A DNA stretch of 64,000 nt from JBBQXK01 sp038209775 (GTDB lineage Bacteria; Pseudomonadota; Alphaproteobacteria; Rhodobacterales; Rhodobacteraceae). The number at the start of each line of letters is the position of its first letter. Position 1 is the stretch's first letter. The notes beneath the pieces are model-generated. The model did no database searches. It was not told the DNA's origin and worked only from the letters and a program-made list of their open reading frames with translations. Shown here one piece after another: positions 24,785-33,775 of the stretch. The stretch is taken from positions 1 through 64,000 of the forward strand of contig JBBQXK010000020.1 in the NCBI GenBank assembly GCA_038209775.1, given 5' to 3'. The translations under genes were made by a program, and so were the position numbers.

Positions 24785-25762
24785 TCAGGTGATGACGCCC
24801 GCCACCCTTGCCCGGAGGCGGATGAGGGCCAGCACGGTGTCGATGCTTGGGGTGGGTGTGGCCGTCAACTGCCCCAGTTCGGCCACCGACGCCACCAGCG
24901 CGTCAATCTCCAGCGGGCGGCCGGCCAGCAGGTCTTGCAGCATCGAGGTGCGGTGTGCGCCGACGGCCGCACCGCCGTCAATGCGGCGGTCGACGTCGAT
25001 GGGGAAGGTCACGCCCAGCCGCTCGGCGATCACCTGCGCCTCGACCATCATGGCGCGGGCGACGGCGCGGGTGCCGGGGTCGGTGCAGAGCACATCCAGC
25101 GTGGCGTGGGTGAGGGCCGAGATCGGATTGAACGACAGGTTCCCCCAGAGTTTGACCCATATTTCATCGCGCAGGCGGGGGCGGACCGGGGCCTTGAGGC
25201 CGGCGGCGGTCAGCGCCTGCGACAGCGCCATGGCGCGGGCTGACTTTTCGCCCGAGGGTTCGCCAAGGGAAAAGCGGTTGCCTTCGACATGGGTGACGGT
25301 GCCGGGTTCAGAGACCTCCGCCGCCGGATAGACCACGCAGCCCAGAACCCGGTCGGGGCCGAAGCCGTTCCATTGCAGGTTCCCGGGATCGACCGAGGCA
25401 AGGCGGGTGCCCTCATGCGGGCCGCCGAGGCGGTGGAAGTACCACCAGGGCACACCGTTGACGCCGCTGACAAGGGTGCTGCCTTCGCCCAGAAGGGGGG
25501 TGATCCGGTCCACGACGGCCGGCACGGAATGCGCTTTCAGCGTCAGGATCACGTAATCCTGCGGGCCAAGGGTGCGGGCGTCATCGGTGGCGCGGACCTT
25601 GTGGGTTGTCGCGTGGCCATCCTCGATCAGGGTCAAGCCCTTGGATTGCAGGGCGGCCAGATGCGGCCCGCGTGCCACCAGCGACACATCGGCACCGACC
25701 GCCGCCAGTTTTGCGCCCATGTAGCCGCCGATGGCCCCGGCGCCGAAGATGCAGATTTTCAT
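24785..25762 (-). CDS. 2-dehydropantoate 2-reductase family protein
   Basis: 325-residue NAD(P)-dependent reductase of the ApbA/PanE family: N-terminal Rossmann motif IFGAGAIGGYMGAKLA, LTLKAHSV with the conserved Lys, and the C-terminal domain KLWGNLSFNPISALT containing the catalytic Lys and substrate Asn. PanE itself makes pantoate, but this copy lies downstream of an acyl-CoA ligase, a dehydrogenase and an ABC transporter, so it may reduce another 2-keto acid in that pathway. Confidence 0.82.
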   Translation of the reverse strand: MKICIFGAGAIGGYMGAKLAAVGADVSLVARGPHLAALQSKGLTLIEDGHATTHKVRATDDARTLGPQDYVILTLKAHSVPAVVDRITPLLGEGSTLVSGVNGVPWWYFHRLGGPHEGTRLASVDPGNLQWNGFGPDRVLGCVVYPAAEVSEPGTVTHVEGNRFSLGEPSGEKSARAMALSQALTAAGLKAPVRPRLRDEIWVKLWGNLSFNPISALTHATLDVLCTDPGTRAVARAMMVEAQVIAERLGVTFPIDVDRRIDGGAAVGAHRTSMLQDLLAGRPLEIDALVASVAELGQLTATPTPSIDTVLALIRLRARVAGVIT

Positions 25763-25805
25763 GTGACGTCCTTGGGCTGGTTCGGGACCGCAGCGCCGGG
25801 TGGCG

Positions 25806-25850
25806 AAGGCAGGAGCCTCCGGCGGGGATACTTGAGGACAGAAAAAGTCA
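25806..25850. repeat. Possible dispersed intergenic repeat
   Basis: The stretch AGCCTCCGGCGGGGATACTT followed by GAGGACAGAAAAAG lies between two genes of one operon. It resembles, in part, the reverse complement of 47798-47836 (GGAGTATTTG core) and a repeat type I remember from Rhodobacterales genomes. Only two diverged copies are in the window. Confidence 0.35.
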
Positions 25851-27380
25851 GGGGGCGAGGCCGAGTTTTTGCGCCAATCCGATGCGTTGCAGCTTGCCGG
25901 TGGCGCCTTTGGGGATCTCGGGCAGGATCACGATGCGGCGGGGGACCTTGAAGGCGGCGAGTTTTGTGGCGGCGAAGGCGCGGATCGCGGCCTCGTCGGT
26001 GGTCATGCCTTCGCGGAGCACGACCGCCGCCGCGACATCTTCGCCAAGCTTGTCATGGGGGACGGCGAAGGTCACCACCTGCTGCACCGCCGGGTGATCC
26101 ATCAGGATGCCGTCCACCTCCAGCGGGCTGATCTTTTCGCCGCCGCGGTTGATGATTTCCTTGAGGCGGCCCGTCAGCGACAGATACCCGTCATCATCCA
26201 GCGCCCCCTGATCGCCGGTGCGGAACCAGCGCAGGCCGTCCGACAGGAAGAAGTTCTTGGCATTGGCCTCGGGGTTGCCCTCGTAACCCGGGGTGACGTT
26301 GGGGCCAGAGATGACCACCTCGCCGATGCCGCCGTCGAGGATGTGGTTTTCGACCTCATGCGCGATCCGCATCAGGGGGCCCGCGGCGATGCCCACAGCG
26401 CCCGGTTTCTGGACGCGGGGGGGCAGGGGGTTCGAGGCCATCTGATGCGCGGCCTCGGTCATGCCGTAGGCCTCGATCACCGGGGCGTTGAAGGTGGCGG
26501 CCAGTTCCAGCATGACCTGCGCGGGCAGGCTGGCAGAGGACGACCGCAGGAACCGCAGGGGCGCGCGTGCGATGATGTCGGCGTTGCGGGGGGCGCGTTG
26601 CAGGATGGTCTGGTGCATGGTGGGGACGGCGGTGTACCAGGTCGGCCGCGCCGCATCCATCCAGCCGAAGAACCGCACGGCGTCAAAGCCCGGGGCACAC
26701 CAGACGCCGGCGCCTGCGGCAAGGCTGGACGACACGGCGGCGATCAGGCCGTGGATGTGAAAGAGCGGCATCATGTTGAGGCAGCGGTCCTGAGGTGTCA
26801 GGTCCAGCGAGGTGCGGATATGGCGGGCCGAGGCCGCGACGTTGGACTGCAAAAGCGGCACGATTTTCGGGCGCGAGGTGGTGCCCGAGGTGTGCAGGAT
26901 CAGGGCGATATCGTCGGGCGTGGCGGGGGCGGTGTCGGGGGCTGTGTCGGTGGAGCCTTCGGCGGTCAGGGTGAAGCTGCCCGCCGGGTCGGTGGCCGCG
27001 AAGGACAGGCGCAGGATGGTCAGGTTGTGTTTGGTTGCCGCCTCCAGCGCCGGGCCGTCATAGCCCATAGGCAGGACGATGGCGCGGGCCTTGAGGTCGG
27101 ACAGGTAGAAGTCGAACTCGTCCAGCTTGTAAGCGGGGTTGAGGGGGGCGGTGACGGCCCCTTGGGCGATGGTGATGAAGGCCGACGCCATTTCCGGGCC
27201 GTTCGGCAGCACGATGGCCACGCGGTCACCGCGACCGATGCCTGCGGCGTGCAGCGCGGCGTGGGTGGCGTGGGTTTGTGCGGCGAGGCCCGCATAGGTC
27301 AGCCAGGGCCGGTCGGGCGCGCCGATGGCGGGGGCGTCGGGGGTGGCCGTGGCCAGAAGGGTGGCGATGGTGTCGGTCAT
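25848..27380 (-). CDS. AMP-dependent acyl-CoA synthetase/ligase
   Basis: 510 residues from MTDTIATLL (ATG 27380; the frame extends further upstream without support). ANL-family ligase that activates a carboxylic acid as an acyl-AMP and then a CoA thioester. Seen are the P-loop-like TSGTTSRPK (from Thr164), PLFHIHGL, YGMTEAAHQM, the RTGDQG hinge Asp and the catalytic GATGKLQR Lys. It most resembles the oxalyl-CoA/Pcs60-like or long-chain branch, but the substrate is not certain. It follows the Ldh-type dehydrogenase by 34 bases. Confidence 0.85.
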   Translation of the reverse strand: MTDTIATLLATATPDAPAIGAPDRPWLTYAGLAAQTHATHAALHAAGIGRGDRVAIVLPNGPEMASAFITIAQGAVTAPLNPAYKLDEFDFYLSDLKARAIVLPMGYDGPALEAATKHNLTILRLSFAATDPAGSFTLTAEGSTDTAPDTAPATPDDIALILHTSGTTSRPKIVPLLQSNVAASARHIRTSLDLTPQDRCLNMMPLFHIHGLIAAVSSSLAAGAGVWCAPGFDAVRFFGWMDAARPTWYTAVPTMHQTILQRAPRNADIIARAPLRFLRSSSASLPAQVMLELAATFNAPVIEAYGMTEAAHQMASNPLPPRVQKPGAVGIAAGPLMRIAHEVENHILDGGIGEVVISGPNVTPGYEGNPEANAKNFFLSDGLRWFRTGDQGALDDDGYLSLTGRLKEIINRGGEKISPLEVDGILMDHPAVQQVVTFAVPHDKLGEDVAAAVVLREGMTTDEAAIRAFAATKLAAFKVPRRIVILPEIPKGATGKLQRIGLAQKLGLAP

Positions 27381-27414
27381 GGGGGTTCTTTCGCGGGATG
27401 GCGGACTGTCGGGC

Positions 27415-28458
27415 CTAGAGGGGAGCAATGGCAAGGTCAATTGCGATGCGGTCAAGCTCTGCCCTGAGCGATGGGTGGAGGGAGATGCCATTGGCCAGAC
27501 GTTGCGCCCGCGCGGCCTTGCGCCCGTCACCCGGCACGCGCACGGGGTCGTGGCCGGGCAGGGGGGGCGAGGCGCGCATTTCGGCAAAGACGCGGGTGGC
27601 GGTGGCGATAAAGGCATCCGGGTCGCCGAAGGCCGCGATGTCGATGGCGGCGACGAACTGGCCGGTGTTGGTGGGGCTGGTGGTGTCGGCGGTGAAGTCG
27701 ACCACATCGGCCCCGAAGGAGGCACCGTTGAGGACGCCCGCCATCAGGCCGATGGCCATGGCAAGGCCGTAGCCCTTGGCCCCGCCGATGGGCAACAGAA
27801 ACCCCTCGTCCCGGCGGTTGGGGTCGGTAAGCGGCTGGCCGTCACGGCCGATCATCCAGCCTTCGGGCATCATCTGCCCGCGTTGCGCAAGCGTCTTGAT
27901 CTTGCCCACGGCGGCGACGGTGGTGGCCATGTCCAGCACGAACGGATCAGCCCCGCCCGGCGTGGCAATCGCAATGGGGTTGGTGCCGAGGAGGAGGTCA
28001 GTGCCGCCAAAGGGCGCCACATGGTTGGCGCTGCCAACGGCGGCGCAGATGCCGATCATGCCGGATGCCGCCTGCGGGCGGACGTACAGGGCGGCGGGAC
28101 CGGCGTGGTTCGACCCGCGCACGCCGACCCAGCCGATACCGGCGTGGCGGGCCTTGGTGATCGCCAGATCACAGGCCATCGCCATCGCCAGATGGCCAAG
28201 GCCATTGTCGCCGTCGATCAACGCCGTAGCAGGGGTTTCGCGCAAGATGCGCGGCGTGGCCACGGGATTGCAGCCCTTGTCGCGCAGGCGGTTCACATAC
28301 TGGCGCAGGCGGAACAGACCGTGGGTGTCATAGCCCAGCAAGTCAGCCTCGACCATCAGCGCGGCCACCGCCCCGGCGTCACGGTCGGGCACCCCAAGGC
28401 GGAGAAATGCGCGGGTGACAAAGGCGGTCAGGGCCTGTGCGGCAAGCGCGCCCGACAT
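27415..28458 (-). CDS. Malate/L-lactate dehydrogenase (Ldh2) family oxidoreductase
   Basis: 347-residue NAD(P)-dependent 2-hydroxyacid dehydrogenase of the type 2 malate/L-lactate family, which has its own non-Rossmann fold. Diagnostic pieces are DLLGYDTHGLFRLRQYV, VRGSNHAGPAALYV, GTNPIAIATPGG and GGAKGYGLAMAIGLMAGVL. It begins three bases after the ABC permease stop, so its substrate is probably what the transporter brings in. Family members include ureidoglycolate, sulfolactate and diketogulonate enzymes; the context does not decide which. Confidence 0.85.
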   Translation of the reverse strand: MSGALAAQALTAFVTRAFLRLGVPDRDAGAVAALMVEADLLGYDTHGLFRLRQYVNRLRDKGCNPVATPRILRETPATALIDGDNGLGHLAMAMACDLAITKARHAGIGWVGVRGSNHAGPAALYVRPQAASGMIGICAAVGSANHVAPFGGTDLLLGTNPIAIATPGGADPFVLDMATTVAAVGKIKTLAQRGQMMPEGWMIGRDGQPLTDPNRRDEGFLLPIGGAKGYGLAMAIGLMAGVLNGASFGADVVDFTADTTSPTNTGQFVAAIDIAAFGDPDAFIATATRVFAEMRASPPLPGHDPVRVPGDGRKAARAQRLANGISLHPSLRAELDRIAIDLAIAPL

Positions 28459-28461
28459 CGC

Positions 28462-29328
28462 CTATTCGGCCCCGTTCGCCACCCGGGCCTTTTGCCAGAA
28501 CACGATGCGGTGCTGCGCCCAGGAAACCAACGTGAACAAAAGCATCCCCACCACCGACAGATACAGGATCAGCGAGAACACGCGCGGCGTGTTCAACTGG
28601 CTGGCGGCGGTGCGGATCAACTCACCAAAGCCCTTGCCACCACCCAGAAACTCGCCGGTGATCGCCCCGGCCATGACGCCCACCGACGCGATCTTCAGCC
28701 CCGTGAACACCTGCGGCAGCGCCATCGGCATCTTCATCTTGACCAGCGTCTGCCAGCGGGTGGCACCCATCGTCTTGAACAGGTTGCGGCTGTTGGTGTC
28801 GGCGGCATGAAGGCCTGCGGCGGTGCCGACGATGATGGGAAAGGTCGCGATAAAGGCCGCAAGCGCCACCTTGCTGTCGATATCAAACCCCAGCCAGGCC
28901 ACGAACAGCGGCGCAAAGGCGACCTTGGGCATGGTGTCGATGGCCACAAGATAGGGCATGATGGCGCGCTCGCCAAAGGCCGTCTCGCCCACGATCACCC
29001 CAAGGGTGAACCCGATCGCCATGGCAAGGAGAAAGCCATAGAACACCTCCTGCAGCGTGATCCAAAGCGCCTTGAGCATATAGCCGCCGGTCAAAAGGTT
29101 CTTGCCCACAAAGATCAGGTCGACCAGCGTCTCATAGGGTGTCGGCAGGATGATCGGGCTGACAAGGCCCAGCCGCGTGATCAGGTCCCAGAACAGGACG
29201 AACACGACAAAGACAAAGATCATCTGCACCGCACGCGGCACCCGGTCCAGCCAGCCGGTCTGTTCGGTCCAGACGGTATCGCCCTCGTCCATCGGGTTCG
29301 TGTCGGCGATCCGCTCGATGTTGCTCAT
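28462..29328 (-). CDS. ABC transporter permease, NitT/TauT type
   Basis: 288-residue inner-membrane permease with about six hydrophobic helices and the binding-protein-dependent EAA loop (TMGATRWQTLVKMKMPMALP). It overlaps the upstream ATPase gene by four bases. With the ATPase and binding protein it forms an importer of the nitrate/sulfonate/taurine class. Confidence 0.88.
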   Translation of the reverse strand: MSNIERIADTNPMDEGDTVWTEQTGWLDRVPRAVQMIFVFVVFVLFWDLITRLGLVSPIILPTPYETLVDLIFVGKNLLTGGYMLKALWITLQEVFYGFLLAMAIGFTLGVIVGETAFGERAIMPYLVAIDTMPKVAFAPLFVAWLGFDIDSKVALAAFIATFPIIVGTAAGLHAADTNSRNLFKTMGATRWQTLVKMKMPMALPQVFTGLKIASVGVMAGAITGEFLGGGKGFGELIRTAASQLNTPRVFSLILYLSVVGMLLFTLVSWAQHRIVFWQKARVANGAE

Positions 29329-30134
29329 TTGAACGCCTCCTTGTCCAGCGAACCCCGGATGTGTTCGACGATGGCGCCGAATTTCGGCGTCGTCATCATG
29401 TCCAGTGTGCGGGGGCGCGGCAGGTCGATGTTCACCACCTCGGCCAACCGCCCCGGGCGCGGCTTCATCACATAGACGACGTCCGACAGGATCACCGCCT
29501 CGGGGATGGAATGGGTCACCAGGAACGCGGTCGCGTTGCGCGATGTGCAGATGCGCTGCAACTCCATGTTCATGAAATCACGGGTCAATTCGTCAAGCGC
29601 GCTGAATGGCTCGTCCAGCAGCAGGACGGCGGGTTCGGTAATCAGCATCCGGCAGATCGACGCGCGCTGCGCCATCCCGCCCGACAATTCGCCGGGATAG
29701 GTATCTTCGAACCCCTTCAGACCGACCAGATCCAAAAGCGCCCTTGCCTGCACCTGTGCGGCCTTGGCGGCCGCCTTGCCGTCACGGATCTCGATTGGCA
29801 GGACGATGTTTTCCAGCGTCGTGCGCCAGGGAAACAGGGTGGCCTGCTGGAACATCATGCCGATGTCGCGCCGCGTGCCCGTCACCGGCTTGCCTTGCAG
29901 AACCACCCGCCCGGTTGAGGGCGGGATCAGTCCCGACATGATTTTCAACAAGGTAGACTTGCCGCAGCCGCTGGACCCGATGACAGCCGAAAAGCTGCCG
30001 CGCGTCAGGGTCAGGCTGACCCCCTCCAGCGCCTTGATCGCATTGCGGGCATAGGTCTTGCCCACATTCGTCAACTGATAGACAGGCTCGCCCACCGGGG
30101 CACCTGTCTGGGTCAGGGCTGCGGCAGCCTTCAT
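29325..30134 (-). CDS. ABC transporter ATP-binding protein, NitT/TauT type
   Basis: 269 residues. Walker A GSSGCGKST, Q loop MFQQATLFPWRT, signature LSGGMAQR, Walker B LLLDEPFSALDE and switch His in THSIPEAV are all present. ATG overlaps the stop of the binding-protein gene (TGATG). Energises the adjacent importer. Confidence 0.93.
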   Translation of the reverse strand: MKAAAALTQTGAPVGEPVYQLTNVGKTYARNAIKALEGVSLTLTRGSFSAVIGSSGCGKSTLLKIMSGLIPPSTGRVVLQGKPVTGTRRDIGMMFQQATLFPWRTTLENIVLPIEIRDGKAAAKAAQVQARALLDLVGLKGFEDTYPGELSGGMAQRASICRMLITEPAVLLLDEPFSALDELTRDFMNMELQRICTSRNATAFLVTHSIPEAVILSDVVYVMKPRPGRLAEVVNIDLPRPRTLDMMTTPKFGAIVEHIRGSLDKEAFK

Positions 30135-31153
30135 CAGTTCTTGCTCCCGTTGACCTTGAGCGTGAAGTCGTTGGTGTAGGCGGCGGTCAGGTCGGGCAGC
30201 GGGCCGGTCAATTCACCCCCGGCGATCTGCGTCGCCTGCCACTCTTCCCAGATTTCCGGCGGCTGGTAACCAAGGCCGTTGGTCATGTCGACGGGAATGG
30301 TCTTGGCGCGCACCGCGTCGAACAGGGCACTGGCAAAGGCCGGGTCTTCGCTTTCCTGCGGGTTGCCCGTGGCCAGATGCGCCATCACCTTTTCGCGGTT
30401 GGCATCGTCCAGCGCAAAGGCGTGGCCCTTGTTGATGGCGCGCACGAATTTCTCGACCAGTTCGGGGTTGTTGCGGATGGTGTCGCCCATCGTGACAAAA
30501 CCGTTGCCGAAGAACCGCTGGTATTCCGGCGGGGTGATTTCCTTCAGGGCATAGCCGCGCTGCGCCAGGATCGCCGCATCGGCGGTCGACGCCGAATAGG
30601 CCTGGATTTCGCCTGACGTGAACGCCGCCGTTGCAGGCCCGCCGTCACCGACGGTGAGGAAGGTATAGTCGGTGCCGTCCTTCAACCCCGAGCCCGACAT
30701 CACGTTGCGGGCAAAGCCCACTTCGGCGCCGTCCGCCGTACCGGTGCCGATAATCTTGCCCTTGAGGTCGGCAGGCGTCTGCACCGTGCTGTCCGCCGGA
30801 ACCACAACGCCAAAGTTCGACTTGGCGGCAAAGTTGTAGATGAACACCGCATCCACACCGCGCCCGCGCGCGGCCAGAACCGGGCCGGGGCCGGGGCGGC
30901 CGAACTGGGCTTGCCCTGCGGACAGCGCCTGCAGCACAGCACCCGAGCCGTTGATCGCCTCAACCGAAACCTCAAGCCCCTCTTCGGCAAAGTACCCCTC
31001 ACCGATGGCCACGAACACGTTGAACGAGTTGATGGCTGACGGGCTGGGCTGCACGAAGGTGACCTTGGTCATCTCCTGTGCGGCCAAAGGTGCGGCAAGG
31101 CCCAGTGCAATTGCACTGGCCATCACGGTGTTGAAAAGACGTCTGTTCAGCAT
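30134..31153 (-). CDS. ABC transporter substrate-binding protein, NitT/TauT type
   Basis: 339 residues with a Sec signal peptide (MLNRRLFNTVMASAIALGLA, cleavage near LAAQE). The start at 31153 has GGGAGGA at good spacing; the frame extends five codons further up. The NMT1/SsuA-like fold is indicated by FVAIGEGYFAEEGLEVSVE, LSAGQAQFG and NPELVEKFVRAI. First gene of an operon that continues through ATPase, permease, dehydrogenase, CoA ligase and reductase. The ligand is unknown, probably an organic acid given the downstream enzymes. Confidence 0.88.
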   Translation of the reverse strand: MLNRRLFNTVMASAIALGLAAPLAAQEMTKVTFVQPSPSAINSFNVFVAIGEGYFAEEGLEVSVEAINGSGAVLQALSAGQAQFGRPGPGPVLAARGRGVDAVFIYNFAAKSNFGVVVPADSTVQTPADLKGKIIGTGTADGAEVGFARNVMSGSGLKDGTDYTFLTVGDGGPATAAFTSGEIQAYSASTADAAILAQRGYALKEITPPEYQRFFGNGFVTMGDTIRNNPELVEKFVRAINKGHAFALDDANREKVMAHLATGNPQESEDPAFASALFDAVRAKTIPVDMTNGLGYQPPEIWEEWQATQIAGGELTGPLPDLTAAYTNDFTLKVNGSKN

Positions 31154-31227
31154 GTCATATCCTCCCAAGGATGTTGCGTTTCAGGGTTGACCCTCCGGCT
31201 CTGCTGGCCGGTTGGTGTCGGTTCGTG

Positions 31228-32133
31228 TCAGACGGCGCGGACGGGGTTGGTCAGCCGGCCGATGCCGTCGATTTCGCAGGTCACCTCATCGCCGTCCTTC
31301 AGGAAACACGGCGGCACCATCGCATAGCCCACACCCGACGGCGTGCCGGTGGCCAGAATATCGCCGGGCTCCAGCGTAAGGCCGGCAGAGAGCGAGGCGA
31401 TCAGGGTGGGGATATCGAATATCATCTGCGCGGTATTGCCGTTCTGGCGGACCTCGCCGTTGACCAGACTGCGCAGGGCGATGTTCTGCGGATCGGGCAT
31501 CTCGTCGCGGGTGACGATGACCGGGCCCATGGGGCAGGACCCGTCCAGCCCCTTGCCCTTGAAATACTGCCCGCCGTGCCGCCGCTGCACGTCGCGGGCG
31601 GTGATGTCGTTGACGATGGTATAGCCCCAGATATGGGCGAACGCGTCCGCCTTGGCGATATCGCGGCCCGGGGTGCCGATGACGATGGCCAGTTCCACCT
31701 CATAGTCGATCTCGGTCGACACATGGGCAAAGATCGGCACCTCGGCCCCCGGCCCGATCACGGCGGTGGGGGGCTTGGTGAAATATACCGGCACCTCGGT
31801 AATCGCGACGGCGGTTTTCTGCGCGCGGGCCCCCTCGGCGATATGGTCGGCATAGTTGCGGCCGACGCAGAACACGTTCTTTTCCGGGCGGGGCAGGGGG
31901 GCCATCAGGGTGGCATCGGTGATGGCAAGGGTCACGTCGCCCGCCATCAGCGTGGCCACCGCCGCCAATGCCGCATCCCCGCCCTCGATGATCGCCTGCA
32001 ACCCGCCCTGCAACAGCGCCGCATCGGTCAACCCCGCCGCGCGGGCCGCAGCGGCCACCGGAAGGAACCGCCCGTCGGCCAGTTGCACGGCGGCGGTCGG
32101 GCCGGTGGGGGTGGCAATCGTGGCAAAGCGCAT
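31228..32133 (-). CDS. Fumarylacetoacetate hydrolase family protein (copy 1)
   Basis: 301 residues with the FAH C-terminal domain: FCVGRNYADHIAEG, the metal-binding Glu motif IDYEVELAIVIG, GYTIVNDITARDVQ, KGLDGSCPMGP and TGTPSGVG. The first about 75 residues form the smaller N-terminal domain. Such enzymes hydrolyse or decarboxylate acylpyruvates or related diketo acids. It is divergent from the GntR regulator at 32308 and upstream of the ABC operon. A second, shorter homologue is at 32988-33674. Confidence 0.88.
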   Translation of the reverse strand: MRFATIATPTGPTAAVQLADGRFLPVAAAARAAGLTDAALLQGGLQAIIEGGDAALAAVATLMAGDVTLAITDATLMAPLPRPEKNVFCVGRNYADHIAEGARAQKTAVAITEVPVYFTKPPTAVIGPGAEVPIFAHVSTEIDYEVELAIVIGTPGRDIAKADAFAHIWGYTIVNDITARDVQRRHGGQYFKGKGLDGSCPMGPVIVTRDEMPDPQNIALRSLVNGEVRQNGNTAQMIFDIPTLIASLSAGLTLEPGDILATGTPSGVGYAMVPPCFLKDGDEVTCEIDGIGRLTNPVRAV

Positions 32134-32284
32134 CGGTCGGAGTTCCTTGGGGTTGGCGTGCGATCATCTGGTCAACCATTCCGGGATTGATTACAGATGC
32201 AGGGCGGTCGTCAGGGCTGGGATTCGGGCTCGTTGTCTGACAATGCTAAACAGGTTTCGACCCTGTGCATAGAATTTCAACATA

Positions 32285-32302
32285 ACCAATACGGAGATTG
32301 GT
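32285..32302. promoter_or_regulatory. Inverted-repeat operator candidate before GntR copy 1
   Basis: ACCAAT (32285-32290) and ATTGGT (32297-32302) form a perfect inverted repeat around six bases, five bases before the regulator's ATG. FCD-type GntR regulators commonly bind short inverted repeats of this kind; the ATTGGT half-site recurs before the second regulator at 33750. Confidence 0.55.
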
Positions 32303-32307
32303 CAAGA

Positions 32308-32985
32308 ATGGACGCCTTGGTTGCCGTGCCGCTGGCCGAACAGATCAAGCAATACGTGGCCTTGCGCGGCTTCAACCACAACGACCGCCTGCCGGCCGAG
32401 CGTGCCTTGTGCCTTGAGTTTCGCGTCACGCGCGGCGAGTTGCGCAAGGCCCTGGCCGAGTTGGAAAACGATGGCCTGATCTGGCGCCACGTCGGGCGCG
32501 GCACCTTCATCGGGGCGCGGCCTGTGCTGAACCTCGCCGATGTGGCCTATCTGGGCGAGTTGGCCAGCCCCGCGCAGGTGATCGCCGCGCGCCTGGCGAT
32601 CGAGCCGGAACTGGCGCGGCTGGCCGCCATCTATGGTGCGCGGTCGGATTTCGACGAGATTCAGTCCTGTTGCCAGCGCTGCCGCGCCGCCACCGACTGG
32701 CGCAGTTATGAGGCTTGGGACAACAACCTGCACCACGCCATCGCCAAGGCCACCCACAACAAGTTGCTGGTCTACCTCTTTGACACGCTGAATGTTGTGC
32801 GCCGCTCCACCGTCTGGGGGCAATTGCGGTCAACGAAACTGCCCCCGCGCGACCATGTCAGTTTTGCCGAACATGACGCGATCTGCGCCGCGATTGCCGC
32901 GCGCGACGCGTCGATGGCCGCACAGCGAATGCGCGAGCATCTGAATTCGGTGCGCGAGCGGGTGCTGCCGGCGCTGTCGGGCTAG
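32308..32985 (+). CDS. GntR family transcriptional regulator, FCD type (copy 1)
   Basis: 225 residues from MDALVAVPLAEQ (ATG 32308; the frame opens at 32197, but the operator-like repeat lies in that stretch). N-terminal winged helix with LPAERALCLEFRVTRGELRKAL, then GRGTFIG, and an FCD ligand domain with metal-type residues (NNLHHAIAKAT, FAEHDAI, MREHL). Probably represses itself and the divergent FAH-family gene until an organic acid ligand binds. Confidence 0.87.
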   Translation: MDALVAVPLAEQIKQYVALRGFNHNDRLPAERALCLEFRVTRGELRKALAELENDGLIWRHVGRGTFIGARPVLNLADVAYLGELASPAQVIAARLAIEPELARLAAIYGARSDFDEIQSCCQRCRAATDWRSYEAWDNNLHHAIAKATHNKLLVYLFDTLNVVRRSTVWGQLRSTKLPPRDHVSFAEHDAICAAIAARDASMAAQRMREHLNSVRERVLPALSG

Positions 32986-32987
32986 GG

Positions 32988-33674
32988 TCAGACGACCGTC
33001 ACCGTCAGGTCACCCACACCGGCCACATGACACTCCATCACGTCGCCCCTGACCACCGCCCCCACACCCGACGGCGTGCCGGTCATGATGACGTCACCTG
33101 CGGCAAGCTCAAAGAAATCAGACAGATAGGAAATCATCTCGGGCACTTTCCAGATCATCTGGTTCAGGTCGCCAGTCTGTTTCGCCTTGCCGTTCACCTT
33201 CAGTTGCACCAGCCCCGCAGCCGGATGCCCCACCTCCCACACCGGACGCAGCGCCGACACCGGCCCCGAATCCTCGAACGCCTTGCCGATCTCCCACGGA
33301 CGACCCATTTCCTTGGCCTTGCCCTGCAGATCGCGCCGCGTCATGTCCAGACCGACACCATAGCCCCAGACATGGTTCAGCGCCTGATCCAGCGGAATGT
33401 TCACGCCGCCCGATTTCAGCGCGACGACCATTTCGATCTCGTGATGCACGTCGCTGGTCTGTGCGGGGTAGGGGAAGGTATCGCCAACGGTCAGGTTGTT
33501 GGGGTTCTTCTGGAAAAAGAACGGCGGCTCGCGGTCGGGGTCGTGGCCCATCTCGATGGCATGGGCGGCATAGTTGCGCCCGATGCAATAGACGCGCCGA
33601 ACGGGAAACAGCGCGTCAGACCCATGGATGGGCAGGGTCACGACGGGCGGCGGGGTGATCGCGTAATTCGGCAT
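32988..33674 (-). CDS. Fumarylacetoacetate hydrolase family protein (copy 2)
   Basis: 228 residues from MPNYAITPPP (ATG 33674, AGGAGAG upstream). It is the short FAH form without an N-terminal domain: YCIGRNYAAHAIEMG, HHEIEMVVAL with the metal Glu residues, GYGVGLDMTRRDLQ, TGTPSGVGAV. Similar proteins act as fumarylpyruvate or acylpyruvate hydrolases. It is divergent from GntR copy 2 and converges on GntR copy 1 with two bases between. Confidence 0.88.
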   Translation of the reverse strand: MPNYAITPPPVVTLPIHGSDALFPVRRVYCIGRNYAAHAIEMGHDPDREPPFFFQKNPNNLTVGDTFPYPAQTSDVHHEIEMVVALKSGGVNIPLDQALNHVWGYGVGLDMTRRDLQGKAKEMGRPWEIGKAFEDSGPVSALRPVWEVGHPAAGLVQLKVNGKAKQTGDLNQMIWKVPEMISYLSDFFELAAGDVIMTGTPSGVGAVVRGDVMECHVAGVGDLTVTVV

Positions 33675-33729
33675 GAAACGGGCTCTCCTGACACAAGGCC
33701 CGCCTTGCATCACAGATTCCCTCTCGCAA

Positions 33730-33764
33730 ATCAATCCCGATCAATCTAGATTGGTTCGATCAAT
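33730..33764. promoter_or_regulatory. Operator region before GntR copy 2
   Basis: Between two divergent genes lie ATCAAT at 33730-33735, 33740-33745 and 33759-33764, with ATTGGT at 33750-33755. The middle pair forms a near-palindrome around CTAG (33740-33755). The ATTGGT half-site is shared with the operator candidate of the paralogous regulator. Confidence 0.5.
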
Positions 33765-33775
33765 GTGGACCACGC

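Noticed and set aside
25869..27467. 532-codon plus-strand reading frame
   Set aside because: Antisense to the acyl-CoA ligase, with low-complexity Gly/Arg/Ala composition and no family motifs.
27325..29475. 716-codon plus-strand reading frame
   Set aside because: It is antisense to the well-supported dehydrogenase and permease genes; long antisense frames are expected at this GC content.
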